From assembly GCA_904387055.1 (NCBI GenBank), contig CAJFKV010000017.1, positions 1 through 37,838 of the forward strand: a stretch of DNA of 37,838 nt. The letters run 5' to 3'. Positions 1 through 8,043 of this stretch are shown in pieces. The first letter of the stretch is position 1; every line of letters starts with the position of its first letter. The DNA comes from Candidatus Heteroruminococcus faecigallinarum (lineage in GTDB: Bacteria > Bacillota > Clostridia > Oscillospirales > Ruminococcaceae). Under the pieces are notes generated by a model. It searched no databases, was not told where the DNA came from, and worked only from the letters and a program-made list of their open reading frames with translations. The position numbers and the translations under genes are program-made.

Positions 1-180
1 AAACTCCCGCCCCCCGCCGTGCCAGCCGCTGGGAGGAGCCGGAGGAAACTCCCGCCCCCCGCCGTGCCAGCCGTTGGGAGGAGCCGGAGGAAACTCCCGC
101 CCCCCGCCGTGCCAGCCGCTGGGAGGAGCCGGAGGAAACTCCCGCCCCCCGCCGTGCCAGCCGTTGGGAGGAGCTGGAGG
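1..180 (+). repeat. 45-bp tandem repeat, four copies, in frame
   Basis: Four consecutive 45-bp units occupy 1-45, 46-90, 91-135 and 136-180. They differ only at a C/T position (cgctgg in copies 1 and 3, cgttgg in copies 2 and 4) and by a small change at the end of copy 4. A divergent, partial fifth unit follows from 181. In the frame of the downstream membrane protein each unit encodes the 15 residues TPAPRRASRWEEPEE, a basic half followed by an acidic half. The alternating C/T marker suggests that a 90-bp dimer was duplicated. The array is cut by the window edge, so the total copy number is unknown. There are no unique spacers, so it is not a CRISPR. Confidence 0.92.
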
Positions 181-2402
181 AGGCTCCCGCCCCCCGGGCC
201 GCTGCCCGCCGGGAAGAGGAGGAGGAAGACCTTCCCCACCGCCGCACCCGGATTGCCCAGCGGTGGAACGATGGGATGGACGATTTCCTGAACGAGGAGA
301 AACCCCGCCGGGAAAGCCGGAGAGAACGGCGCCGCCGGGAACAGGAGCAGGAGCTGGAACTGGAGGAAAGCGTCCCCGCCATCCCGCCCATGGAACCGGC
401 GGACCAAGGCGGGGAGAGCAGCAGCTTCCATTTTGAATTTGTAGAGGATGAAACCGGCAGCCAGGTGGAGGACGTAACCCGCCTGGACATCTCTATGCCG
501 GAGGACGAGGAGCCCCCCGTTTCCTTTGCCCGGAGCGGGGCGGCAACCACCGAATCGCCGGTCCGCCCGCCGGTGCAGCGGGCGGCCGCCCCTGCGCCCC
601 GCACCAAGCTGGGCGCCTTTGCCCGGCCGGAGACCGACGAGGACGACGAGCCCCTCCTGCTGGACGAGGACGCCCTGGAGTACAACAGCCCCGCCGACGG
701 GCGGGAGGTGGCCGGCGAGCTGCGGAGCCTGCGGGGCGGGCTGTTGGTCCGGTTTGGCATCACCCTGGTGTGCTTCCTGATCCTGGTGTATCTGGCCTTC
801 TCCTACAGCTACAGCCTTCCCCTCCTCTCCATCATCGCCCCGGAGAACAACCCCACCGTCTACTTCGCCGTCAACCTGGCGGTGATGGTGGTGGCGGCGG
901 TGGCCTGCAGCAACACCATCGGCGGCGGGCTTATCTCCTTCATCACCTTCAAGGCGGACAACGACAGCTACGCCTCCCTGGCGGTGATCGTCAGCCTGAT
1001 CCAGGGGGCGGCCCTGGTGGTCTCCCCCGACCGGTATGCCAATACGTCGGTCCATCTGTATCTGCCGGTGGCGGCGCTGATCCTGGTCTTCAATACCCTG
1101 GGCAAGCTGTTCCTGTCCGGGCGGCTGGTCAAGGGCTTCCGGGTGGTGGCGGCCAAGGGAAAGAAGAACATCGTCCGGATCTTGAAGAACCAGACCCTGA
1201 CGCGGGAATTTGCCCGGGGGCTGGAGGTGGACGAGCCCCAGATTGCCTACAGCACCCGCAGCGGCTTCTTGTCCAACTACCTGGAGCTGGCCTACAGCGA
1301 GGACCGTTCCGACGGAGTAGCCCGGGTTATGGCGCCGGTCTGCTTCTTTGCCGGCTTGGTGATGTCGGTGGTGTCCTACCTGTTTAACCGGGACATCTTT
1401 GTTTCCCTCACCGTGCTGGGGGCGGTCACCTGCATCTGCTCGCCCCTGTCCGCCATGCTGGCGGCCAACCTGCCCATGGCCCTGATGGCCTCCCGCCTGG
1501 CCCGCAACGGAGGGATGATCGCCGGCTACAGCTCGGTGGAGAAGTTCAGCCAGGCCAACGGGGCGGTGGTGCACTGTTCCGACCTCTTCCCCCGGGGCAG
1601 CGTGGTCCTCAACACCATCAAGGTGTTCCAGAAGAACCGCATCGACGAAGCCATCCTGGATGCGGCCAGCGTCATCTGCAGCTGCGACTCCCCCCTCACC
1701 AGCATCTTTACCCAGATGGTGGGCGGGCACAGCGAGATCCTCAAGGAGGCCGAGACGGTTACCTACGAGGATGGGATGGGCCTTTCCGCCTGGGTGGACG
1801 GCAAGCGGGTGCTGATCGGCAACCGGGAGCTGATGATCCACCACAACATTGAGATTCCGTCCATCGACTACGAGCAGCGGTATACCGAGGGGGAGCGGGA
1901 GATCATCTACCTGTCCAACTCCGGCGAGCTGACCGCCATGTATGTCCTTACCTACCAGGCCAACGAGGAGGTGGAGGATGTGCTCAGCTATATGGCGGCC
2001 CGGAAGATGGCCCTGGTGGTCTACTCCACCGATCCCAACCTGACCCCGGAAAAGCTCTCCCAGGTGTTTGGCTATCCCTCCCAGCTGATCCGGATCATGC
2101 CGGCCAAGTGCCACAGCGAGTTTGACCAGGCTGCCTCCGACCGGGAGACCGCCCGGGCCTATATTGCCCACAACGGCACCTTCTTCTCCTATATCCAGGC
2201 CCTCCTCTCCGCCAAGCTGTGCAAAAGCGCCGTCACCCTCTCCACCGTGATGCAGATCTGCGGGGTGGTGATCGGCTTCGGCCTGGTGACCTTCTTCGCC
2301 TTTATGCAGTCCATGTCCACCATCAGCATGCCGGCGGTCCTGCTGTACCAGCTTTTCTGGGCGGTGGTCATCATGATCTTCCCCAATCTGCGCCGCCTGT
2401 AG
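3..2402 (+). CDS. Degenerate heavy-metal P-type ATPase-like membrane protein (5' partial)
   Basis: The frame is open from base 3 through the repeats into the membrane protein, so the ATG at 276 is probably internal and the true start lies upstream; at least 799 residues are visible. Numbering from Met276, about eight membrane segments can be seen, six before and two after the cytoplasmic region, as in P1B ATPases. TM6 carries CICSPLS where metal pumps have CPC. The N-domain motif of the family is recognisable around 1770-1850 (GMGLSAWVDG then VLIGN). However, the phosphorylation motif DKTGT is replaced by DLFPRG (Asp436, codon 1581-1583). No TGES actuator motif, TGDN or GDGxND is present. The family resemblance is inferred from motif order. 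The protein is probably a non-pumping homologue with a long charged, Pro-rich cytoplasmic N-terminus. Its role is unknown. Confidence 0.8.
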   Translation, partial: TPAPRRASRWEEPEETPAPRRASRWEEPEETPAPRRASRWEEPEETPAPRRASRWEELEEAPAPRAAARREEEEEDLPHRRTRIAQRWNDGMDDFLNEEKPRRESRRERRRREQEQELELEESVPAIPPMEPADQGGESSSFHFEFVEDETGSQVEDVTRLDISMPEDEEPPVSFARSGAATTESPVRPPVQRAAAPAPRTKLGAFARPETDEDDEPLLLDEDALEYNSPADGREVAGELRSLRGGLLVRFGITLVCFLILVYLAFSYSYSLPLLSIIAPENNPTVYFAVNLAVMVVAAVACSNTIGGGLISFITFKADNDSYASLAVIVSLIQGAALVVSPDRYANTSVHLYLPVAALILVFNTLGKLFLSGRLVKGFRVVAAKGKKNIVRILKNQTLTREFARGLEVDEPQIAYSTRSGFLSNYLELAYSEDRSDGVARVMAPVCFFAGLVMSVVSYLFNRDIFVSLTVLGAVTCICSPLSAMLAANLPMALMASRLARNGGMIAGYSSVEKFSQANGAVVHCSDLFPRGSVVLNTIKVFQKNRIDEAILDAASVICSCDSPLTSIFTQMVGGHSEILKEAETVTYEDGMGLSAWVDGKRVLIGNRELMIHHNIEIPSIDYEQRYTEGEREIIYLSNSGELTAMYVLTYQANEEVEDVLSYMAARKMALVVYSTDPNLTPEKLSQVFGYPSQLIRIMPAKCHSEFDQAASDRETARAYIAHNGTFFSYIQALLSAKLCKSAVTLSTVMQICGVVIGFGLVTFFAFMQSMSTISMPAVLLYQLFWAVVIMIFPNLRRL

Positions 2403-2410
2403 CGTCATTC

Positions 2411-2452
2411 CCGGCGCCCCTTCGCCAAGAAGCGGAAGGGGCGTCTTTTTTT
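2411..2452 (+). terminator. Intrinsic terminator after the ATPase-like gene
   Basis: The arms CGCCCCTTC (2415-2423) and GAAGGGGCG (2435-2443) pair perfectly around an 11-nt loop and are followed by seven T at 2446-2452. It lies 12 nt after the stop codon and ends that transcript before the EF-G-like gene. Confidence 0.9.
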
Positions 2453-2580
2453 GGGAAAAAGCCAGTTTTGGTCACAAAAAGTTGTGCAGAGCAACAAAAA
2501 ACAAAGAGATGGCCGGGCTTTTTTGACAAGTTGCACAATGGAGGGGGGAGAGATTTGGCTTGGGAAACGCCATTTCGTCC
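2453..2580. other. AT-richer intergenic stretch with an inverted repeat
   Basis: No gene is seen between the terminator and the EF-G-like promoter. The stretch is more AT-rich than its surroundings. It contains the inverted pair TTGTGCA (2482-2488) and TGCACAA (2532-2538), and a TTGACA at 2523-2528 without a partner -10 element. The pair could be a regulator site or chance; there is no further support. Confidence 0.3.
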
Positions 2581-2609
2581 TTGCCAACCGGGTGGAAGTT
2601 ATCTATAAT
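2581..2609 (+). promoter_or_regulatory. Sigma-A type promoter of the EF-G-like gene
   Basis: TTGCCA (2581-2586) and a consensus TATAAT (2604-2609) are separated by exactly 17 nt. The predicted start near 2616 gives a leader of about 105 nt before the ATG at 2721, which follows AAAGGAG at 2705-2711. Confidence 0.8.
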
Positions 2610-2720
2610 TAGACTATGAATTGTGGCAAACTGCCGCAAGGAATTAGTTATTTTTCATAAATGTCCAGGGGATGGGGACCTTTGCCACCCGCCGCCGGAT
2701 AGTAAAAGGAGAGACGCACT

Positions 2721-4802
2721 ATGAAACAATACCTAGCGGGCAAAATTAGAAATGTGGCCTTGGCTGGCCACGGCGGTTGCGGAAAGACCTCGCTGGCCGA
2801 GGCTCTGTTGTTCAAGGCGAGAGCGACCGATCGCCTGGGCAAGATCGCCGATGGCAATACGGTGTGTGACTTTGACGCCGAGGAAATCAAGCGCAAAGTA
2901 TCGGTTTCGTCTGCGGTCGCTCCTCTCAGCTGGGGCAGCGTGAAGATCAATCTGCTGGACACCCCCGGCCTCTTTGACTTCGCCACCGGTCTTTACGAGG
3001 GCGTGCGCGCCGCCGAGAGCGTGCTGATTGTGGTTTCCGGCCGGTCCGGTGTGTCGGTGGGCACCGAGAAGGCCTACAAGCTGGCCCAACAGCAGAAGAA
3101 GGCCAAGATGTTCTTCGTCAACAAGCTGGATGTGGAACATGCCGATTTCTATAAGGTTCTGGAAGAGCTGAAAACCGCCTTTGGTCCCTCGGTCTGTCCC
3201 CTGGTGGTCCCCCACATGGAGGACGGCAAGGTGGCCTGCTACATCAACCTGGTGGACAACAAGGCGTATGTATACGATGCCAACGGGGAGCCCAAGGAGG
3301 TTCCCATGCCCGATACCGGCCACCGGCTGGAGGGACTGCAGAACGCCATCGGCGAGGCGGTGGCCGAGACCGACGAGGAGCTCTTTGAGAAGTTCTTCTC
3401 CGGCGAGCAGTTTACCCGGGACGAGATTATCCGGGGAATCCACACCGGCGTGAAGAACGGCATCATCGCCCCGGTCCTGTGCGGATCGGCGGTGAATATG
3501 GAGGGCATCGACCTGCTGCTGGATGCCATTGCCGACCACCTGCCCTCCGCCTGGGAGAGCGGCGCCGAGGAAGGGGAAGACAGCGACGGCAACCCCGTCA
3601 CGGTGGAATGCACCGACGAAGCTCCCCTGGTGGCCTATGTGTTCAAGACGGTGGCCGATCCCTTTGTGGGCAAGCTGTCCTTTGTCAAGGTGGTGGCGGG
3701 CGTCCTCTCCAGCGACCAGACCCCCGTCAATGCCCGCACCGGCCAGAGCGAGCGGCTGGGCAAGCTGATTATGGTGAAGGGCAAGAAGCAGGAGGACACC
3801 TCCTCCATCGCCGCCGGCGACATCGGCGCCGTCACCAAGCTTACCTCTGCCGTCACCGGCGACACCCTCTGCGATCCCAAGCGGGTGGTGAAGCTGGCTC
3901 CCATCCAGTTCCCCAGCGCCTGCCTGTCCATGGCCATTGTCACCAAGGCCAAGGGGGACGAGGGCAAGATTGCCCAGTGCCTGAGCCGCCTGATGGAAGA
4001 GGACCCGGTGATTACCTACGAGAACAACCAGGAGACCCGTCAGCAGGTGATCTCCGGCCTGGGCGAGCAGCACCTGGATGTGATCTGCTCCAAGCTGAAG
4101 AACAAGTTCGGCGTGGACATCGGCCTCACCAAGGCCCGCGTCCCCTACCGGGAGACGATCCGCAAGACGGTCCAGGCCGAGGGCAAGCACAAGAAACAGT
4201 CCGGCGGCCACGGCCAGTACGGCCATGTGTGGATCCGGTTCGAGCCTTGCGACAGCGACGAGCTGGTCTTTGACGAGGAGGTCGTGGGCGGCCGCGTGCC
4301 CAAGAACTTCTTCCCCGCCGTGGAGAAAGGCCTGCAGGACTGCATGAAGAAGGGCCTGGTGGCCGGGTACCCCATGGTTGGAGTGAAGGCGGTCCTCTAC
4401 GACGGCTCCTACCACGATGTGGACTCCTCCGAAATGTCCTTCAAGACTGCCGCCTCCCTGGCCTATAAGGCCGGTATCCCCAAGGCGTCCCCCGTCCTGC
4501 TGGAGCCCATCGGCACCCTCAAGTGCTACCTGCCCGATTCGGACATGGGCGACCTGCTGGGCGAGCTGAACAAGCGCCGGGGCCGCGTGCTGGGGATGAA
4601 CCCCGCCGAGGACCGGATGCAGGAGATCGTGGCGGAGGTCCCCATGAGCGAGATGTCCGATTTCTCCACCCTCCTGCGGCAGATTACCCAGGGCCGCGGC
4701 TGGTTTACCCTCAACTTCGAGCGGTACGAGCAGCTGCCCCAGATGCTGGAGGCCGGCGTCATCGAGGAGGCCAAGGCCATCTTCGGGGACGACAAGGAGT
4801 AG
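2721..4802 (+). CDS. Elongation factor G-like GTPase (EF-G2 type paralogue)
   Basis: This 693-residue translational GTPase has the full EF-G layout: P-loop AGHGGCGKT (15-23), DTPG (80-83), NKLD (134-137), and the later domain IV region (GQYGHVWIRFEP). Its length matches EF-G. It differs from canonical EF-G in switch II, where DTPGHVDF reads DTPGLFDF, so the His that positions the hydrolytic water is Leu84. Switch I reads RKVSVS rather than RGITI. It has its own promoter and terminator and is not beside rpsL/rpsG, as the housekeeping fusA usually is. It is therefore most likely the secondary EF-G paralogue known in many bacteria, whose role (translocation, recycling or stress) is not settled. 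A tetracycline-resistance (TetM-like) protein is less likely given the overall resemblance. Confidence 0.88.
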   Translation: MKQYLAGKIRNVALAGHGGCGKTSLAEALLFKARATDRLGKIADGNTVCDFDAEEIKRKVSVSSAVAPLSWGSVKINLLDTPGLFDFATGLYEGVRAAESVLIVVSGRSGVSVGTEKAYKLAQQQKKAKMFFVNKLDVEHADFYKVLEELKTAFGPSVCPLVVPHMEDGKVACYINLVDNKAYVYDANGEPKEVPMPDTGHRLEGLQNAIGEAVAETDEELFEKFFSGEQFTRDEIIRGIHTGVKNGIIAPVLCGSAVNMEGIDLLLDAIADHLPSAWESGAEEGEDSDGNPVTVECTDEAPLVAYVFKTVADPFVGKLSFVKVVAGVLSSDQTPVNARTGQSERLGKLIMVKGKKQEDTSSIAAGDIGAVTKLTSAVTGDTLCDPKRVVKLAPIQFPSACLSMAIVTKAKGDEGKIAQCLSRLMEEDPVITYENNQETRQQVISGLGEQHLDVICSKLKNKFGVDIGLTKARVPYRETIRKTVQAEGKHKKQSGGHGQYGHVWIRFEPCDSDELVFDEEVVGGRVPKNFFPAVEKGLQDCMKKGLVAGYPMVGVKAVLYDGSYHDVDSSEMSFKTAASLAYKAGIPKASPVLLEPIGTLKCYLPDSDMGDLLGELNKRRGRVLGMNPAEDRMQEIVAEVPMSEMSDFSTLLRQITQGRGWFTLNFERYEQLPQMLEAGVIEEAKAIFGDDKE

Positions 4803-4878
4803 CCTCCCCCCAATGTGTCAATCTCCGGGCGGCGTCGCCTGACACACCGCCCGGTCGTTGAAAGGAACAGAACGCAAG

Positions 4879-4921
4879 AACACCTCTTGGCGGGCCGGCC
4901 GGCACGTTGGGAGGTGTTTTT
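4879..4921 (+). terminator. Intrinsic terminator after the EF-G-like gene
   Basis: AACACCTC (4879-4886) pairs with GAGGTGTT (4911-4918), with a GC-rich palindrome (gccggccggc) in the loop, followed by a T run to 4921. It separates the EF-G-like gene from the GNAT gene. Confidence 0.75.
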
Positions 4922-5015
4922 GCGCCGGCGGAACGGCGCGGGTGGGGCCCGCAGGGCGGGCAGCCGTTCCAACAAAACGTTAAAATAAAAGAAAATAATA
5001 CAAGGAGGAATGGAT

Positions 5016-5450
5016 TTGACCATTCGATGGATGTCGCCGGAGGATCTGGACCGGGTGGCATGGATCTGGCTGGAGGGGAATTTGTCCGGCCATCCCTTTA
5101 TTCCGGCGTCCTACTGGAAGGAAAATGCCCCCGCTGTCCGGGAGCAGCTGGCCGCCGCCGCAGTGCTGGTCTGCCAGCGGGAAGAGGAGATCGCCGGCTT
5201 TGTGGGACTGGACGGGGAGTCCATTGCCGGGCTCTTTGTGGCGCCGGACCAGCAGAACCGGGGAGTGGGGACCGCCCTCCTCCGCCACTGCCAGCAGCGA
5301 TACCCCCGGCTGCGGCTCACGGTGTATGAGGAAAACGAGGGGGCCCGCCGCCTGTATGAGCGGCTGGGCTTCCGGCAGACAGCCAGCCGGGAGACCCCTC
5401 ATCCCGGCCACCGGGAGCTGGTGATGGAGTGGCGCGCCGCCGACCGGTAG
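5016..5450 (+). CDS. GNAT family N-acetyltransferase
   Basis: A single GNAT domain of about 144 residues that would transfer an acetyl group from acetyl-CoA to an unknown amine. The acetyl-CoA pyrophosphate loop is visible as QNRGVGTALL after the strand GLFVAP, and the C-terminal motif reads ENEGARRLYERLGF. An ATG exists at 5010, but AAGGAGG (5002-5008) ends one base before it. The in-frame TTG at 5016 has an ideal 7-nt spacing and is the preferred start. The gene stands alone between a terminator and the ylxM promoter, so context gives no substrate. The family is secure; the substrate is not. Confidence 0.85.
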   Translation: MTIRWMSPEDLDRVAWIWLEGNLSGHPFIPASYWKENAPAVREQLAAAAVLVCQREEEIAGFVGLDGESIAGLFVAPDQQNRGVGTALLRHCQQRYPRLRLTVYEENEGARRLYERLGFRQTASRETPHPGHRELVMEWRAADR

Positions 5451-5581
5451 GGGGGGCGACGGCTGCCGCCTCTGGAGGAACCGGCAGTCCGTTCCCGCTG
5501 CAAAGGAGGCGAGGGGCCCGCTTCCGACAGGAAGCTGCCGGGGCGCGGCAAAAGTTCCTTTTTTCCGTAAAGGAAAACCCC

Positions 5582-5610
5582 TTGACAGAAAGACGCCCCT
5601 TTGGTATAAT
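5582..5610 (+). promoter_or_regulatory. Consensus promoter of the ylxM-ffh operon
   Basis: TTGACA (5582-5587) and TATAAT (5605-5610) with a 17-nt spacer form a perfect sigma-A promoter. The predicted start near 5617 makes an ATG at 5619 unusable and supports the GTG start of ylxM at 5667. Confidence 0.93.
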
Positions 5611-5666
5611 AAGGCCCGTTGGATTGTAAAGGCTTTTTCTTTACGGACTGCAAGGAGGCGAGTGCA

Positions 5667-6029
5667 GTGGCAAAGAACTTGGAGATGTCGTTTCTCCTGG
5701 ATTTTTACGGCCCCATGCTCACCGATAAACAGCGGGACGTAGTGGAGCTGTACTACAACGAGGACCTCTCCCTGGCCGAGATTGCCCAGCACAGCGGGAT
5801 TACCCGCCAGGGGGTGCGGGACAGCATCAAGCGGGCGGAAGCCCAGATGCTGGAATGCGAAGAGCGGCTGGGCCTGGCCCGGCGGTTCCGGGAGATTTCC
5901 GGGCAGCTGGAGCAGATTGTGGACCTGGCCAAGGATATTGAGCGGTGGGGCACCCGGTACAGCGTGCCGGTGGAGATCCTCACCAAGGCGGAGCAGATTG
6001 CCCGGATCGCTTCGTCCATCGATCAGTAG
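5667..6029 (+). CDS. ylxM: YlxM/p13 family helix-turn-helix protein, SRP-associated
   Basis: A 120-residue protein with a sigma-70 region 4-like helix-turn-helix (SLAEIAQHSGITRQGVRDS) and the FLLDFYGPMLTDKQRDVVELYY start typical of YlxM. In streptococci YlxM binds SRP components and tunes Ffh activity. Here it sits 18 nt upstream of ffh, the usual arrangement. The GTG start at 5667 is chosen because AAGGAGG (5652-5658) lies 8 nt before it and the promoter would initiate only about 50 nt upstream. The C-terminal half is helical and may form a coiled coil. Confidence 0.93.
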   Translation: MAKNLEMSFLLDFYGPMLTDKQRDVVELYYNEDLSLAEIAQHSGITRQGVRDSIKRAEAQMLECEERLGLARRFREISGQLEQIVDLAKDIERWGTRYSVPVEILTKAEQIARIASSIDQ

Positions 6030-6047
6030 GACCAAGGGGGTGCAGGC

Positions 6048-7376
6048 ATGGCCTTTGAAGGATTGTCCGAAAAGCTGGGCGGCGTGTTTAAAAAGCTCAA
6101 GAATCGCGGCAAGCTCAGCGAGGCCGACGTGCGGGAGGCCATGCGGGAGGTCCGCATGGCGCTGCTGGAGGCGGATGTCAACTATAAGGTGGCCAAGGAT
6201 TTTGTGGCGTCGGTCACCGAGGAGGCCATTGGGGAGCGGGTTTTTGAGAGCCTGACCCCCGCCCAGCAGGTGATCAAGATTGTGGATGAGAAGCTCACCC
6301 AGCTGATGGGCACCACCAATACCCGCATCAACTTCTCCTCCAAGATTCCCACCATCATCATGATGTGCGGCCTTCAGGGCTCCGGCAAAACCACCCATTC
6401 CGGCAAGCTGGGCCTCTACTTTAAGAAGCAGGGTCACCGGCCGCTGCTGGTAGGGTGTGACGTGTACCGTCCCGCCGCCATCGACCAGCTGAAGGTGGTG
6501 GGGGAAAAGGCGGGGGTTCCCGTCTTTGAACTGGGGCAGATCGACCCGGTGGAGATCGCCAGGAAGGCGGTGGCCCACGCCCGGGACTACGGCAACGACA
6601 TTGTGATCCTGGATACCGCCGGCCGCCTGCATATTGACGAGACCCTCATGGGGGAGCTCAAGACGCTGAAAAGCCAGGTTTCCCCCCACGAGATTCTGCT
6701 GGTCATCGACTCGATGACCGGCCAGGACGCGGTCAACGTGGCCCAGAGCTTTGACCAGGCCCTGGGGATCGACGGCGTGATCCTCACCAAGCTGGACGGC
6801 GACACCCGGGGCGGCGCGGCCCTCTCGGTGCGGGCGGTAACCGGCAAGCCCATCAAGTTTGCGGGCGTGGGGGAGAAGCTGGAGGATCTGGAGCCCTTCT
6901 ATCCCGACCGGATGGCCTCCCGGATTTTGGGAATGGGGGACGTGCTGACCCTCATCGACAAGGTGCAGGAGGACTTTGACGCCAAGAAGGCCATGGAGGA
7001 CGCCCAGAAGCTGAAGAGCGGCCAGATGGACTTCAACGACCTGCTGGACCAGATGCGCCAGCTGAAGAAGATGGGCCCCCTCAGCTCGGTGCTGGGGATG
7101 CTGCCCGGCGGCAACCAGATTACCGACGAGCAGGCCGAAAGCGGCGAGGCGGTCCTCAAGCAGACCGAGGCCATCATCTCGTCCATGACCAAGGCGGAGC
7201 GGGCCAAGCCGTCCCTCATCAATCCCTCCCGCAAGCGGCGGATTGCCGCCGGCAGCGGGACCCGGGTGGAGGACGTGAACCGGCTGCTGCGCCAGCTGGA
7301 CCAGATGCAGAAGATGATGAAGCAGATGGGCAAGCTGTCCAAGAAGCGGCGGCTGCTGCCCGGCATGCGGTTTTAA
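6048..7376 (+). CDS. ffh: Signal recognition particle protein Ffh (SRP54)
   Basis: The 442-residue GTPase of the bacterial SRP binds 4.5S/6S RNA and signal sequences and docks with FtsY for co-translational membrane targeting. The order is an N-terminal helical bundle, then the G domain with P-loop GLQGSGKTT (108-116), [23 protein letters not shown] and [12 protein letters not shown], then the Met-rich M domain (GMLPGG, and a C-terminal run of [11 protein letters not shown]). Length and motifs are normal. Ribosomal and tRNA/rRNA maturation genes follow on the same strand with short gaps, so it is probably cotranscribed from the promoter at 5582. Confidence 0.98.
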   Translation: MAFEGLSEKLGGVFKKLKNRGKLSEADVREAMREVRMALLEADVNYKVAKDFVASVTEEAIGERVFESLTPAQQVIKIVDEKLTQLMGTTNTRINFSSKIPTIIMMCGLQGSGKTTHSGKLGLYFKKQGHRPLLVGCDVYRPAAIDQLKVVGEKAGVPVFELGQIDPVEIARKAVAHARDYGNDIVILDTAGRLHIDETLMGELKTLKSQVSPHEILLVIDSMTGQDAVNVAQSFDQALGIDGVILTKLDGDTRGGAALSVRAVTGKPIKFAGVGEKLEDLEPFYPDRMASRILGMGDVLTLIDKVQEDFDAKKAMEDAQKLKSGQMDFNDLLDQMRQLKKMGPLSSVLGMLPGGNQITDEQAESGEAVLKQTEAIISSMTKAERAKPSLINPSRKRRIAAGSGTRVEDVNRLLRQLDQMQKMMKQMGKLSKKRRLLPGMRF

Positions 7377-7441
7377 TTGGGTTTTCAAGGGGTTTTGTCC
7401 CGTTGAAAAATAGACGAAGAAGTTTGCAGGAGGTGACAGAC

Positions 7442-7684
7442 ATGGCTGTTAAGATCAGACTGCGCCGCATCGGCGCCAAGAAGGCTCCTTTCTATCGGAT
7501 CGTGGTGGCGGATTCCCGTTATCCCCGGGACGGCCGCTTTATCGAGGAGGTGGGCGTGTACGACCCCACCAAGAGCCCCTCGATGGTGCAGATCGACGGA
7601 GAGAAGGCGAAGAAGTGGATCGCCAACGGCGCTCAGCCCACCGATACGGTGAAGGCTCTGCTGAAAAAAGAGGGCATCCTCTAA
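7442..7684 (+). CDS. rpsP: 30S ribosomal protein S16
   Basis: An 80-residue S16 with the canonical start [20 protein letters not shown] and the [15 protein letters not shown] segment. It binds 16S rRNA early in 30S assembly. An in-frame ATG at 7403 exists, but AGGAGGTGA at 7428-7436 with 5-nt spacing fixes the start at 7442. It lies in the usual place between ffh and khpA/rimM. Confidence 0.98.
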   Translation: MAVKIRLRRIGAKKAPFYRIVVADSRYPRDGRFIEEVGVYDPTKSPSMVQIDGEKAKKWIANGAQPTDTVKALLKKEGIL

Positions 7685-7726
7685 TTCCCCGCGCGGCAAT
7701 GCTTTCGCGTTGAAAAGGAGAACACT

Positions 7727-7960
7727 ATGGAAAACCTGATCGTTGCCATCGCGAAGGGTCTTGTGGATGACAAGGATGCCGTCAACGTGACGGTGGACCC
7801 CCCTGCCGAGGACGGCAGTGTGGTGTACCATCTCCATGTGGCCGCCGACGATATGGGCAGAGTGATTGGCAAGCAAGGCAGAATTGCCAAGGCGATCCGG
7901 ACCGTGGTGCGGGCATCGGCAAACAAGGCCGGCGTCAAGGCCGTGGTGGAGATCGACTGA
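7727..7960 (+). CDS. khpA: KH-domain RNA-binding protein KhpA (YlqC)
   Basis: A 77-residue single KH domain with the GxxG loop visible in VIGKQGRIAKAIRTVV. KhpA proteins work with KhpB (Jag/EloR) in RNA binding and in control of cell elongation. The position between rpsP and rimM is the conserved one in Firmicutes. An AAAGGAG precedes the ATG. The following 83-nt gap holds a GC-rich hairpin (about 7978-8004). Confidence 0.95.
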   Translation: MENLIVAIAKGLVDDKDAVNVTVDPPAEDGSVVYHLHVAADDMGRVIGKQGRIAKAIRTVVRASANKAGVKAVVEID

Positions 7961-8043
7961 TTTGCCAGGAGGAATGGGGGAGAGGGCCGCTGCGGTCTTC
8001 TCCCTTTCTCATCGGTGCAAAAACGCAAAGGGGAGAAAAACGC

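Noticed and set aside
1-180. CRISPR array
   Set aside because: The repeats are directly contiguous with no spacers and are in frame with a coding sequence.
2523-2545. Promoter with TTGACA at 2523
   Set aside because: No -10-like hexamer at 16-18 nt spacing; the TTGCCA-17-TATAAT pair at 2581 is far better.
2721-4802. Tetracycline-resistance (TetM-type) ribosomal protection gene
   Set aside because: Overall segments match EF-G2 proteins better; there is no mobile context, and codon use and GC match the neighbours.
4980-7388. Very long open frame on the minus strand (about 800 codons), and similar ones at 2733-4415 and 34998-37769
   Set aside because: They lie exactly antisense to well-identified genes (GNAT/ylxM/ffh, EF-G, carB). 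GC-rich codon use removes stops from the opposite strand. They have no recognisable domains and consist of low-complexity His/Leu/Gly-rich sequence.
7970-8043. Small gene in the khpA-rimM gap (AGGAGG followed by ATG)
   Set aside because: The SD is only one base from the ATG, the frame runs into rimM without a recognisable product, and the region folds as a hairpin.
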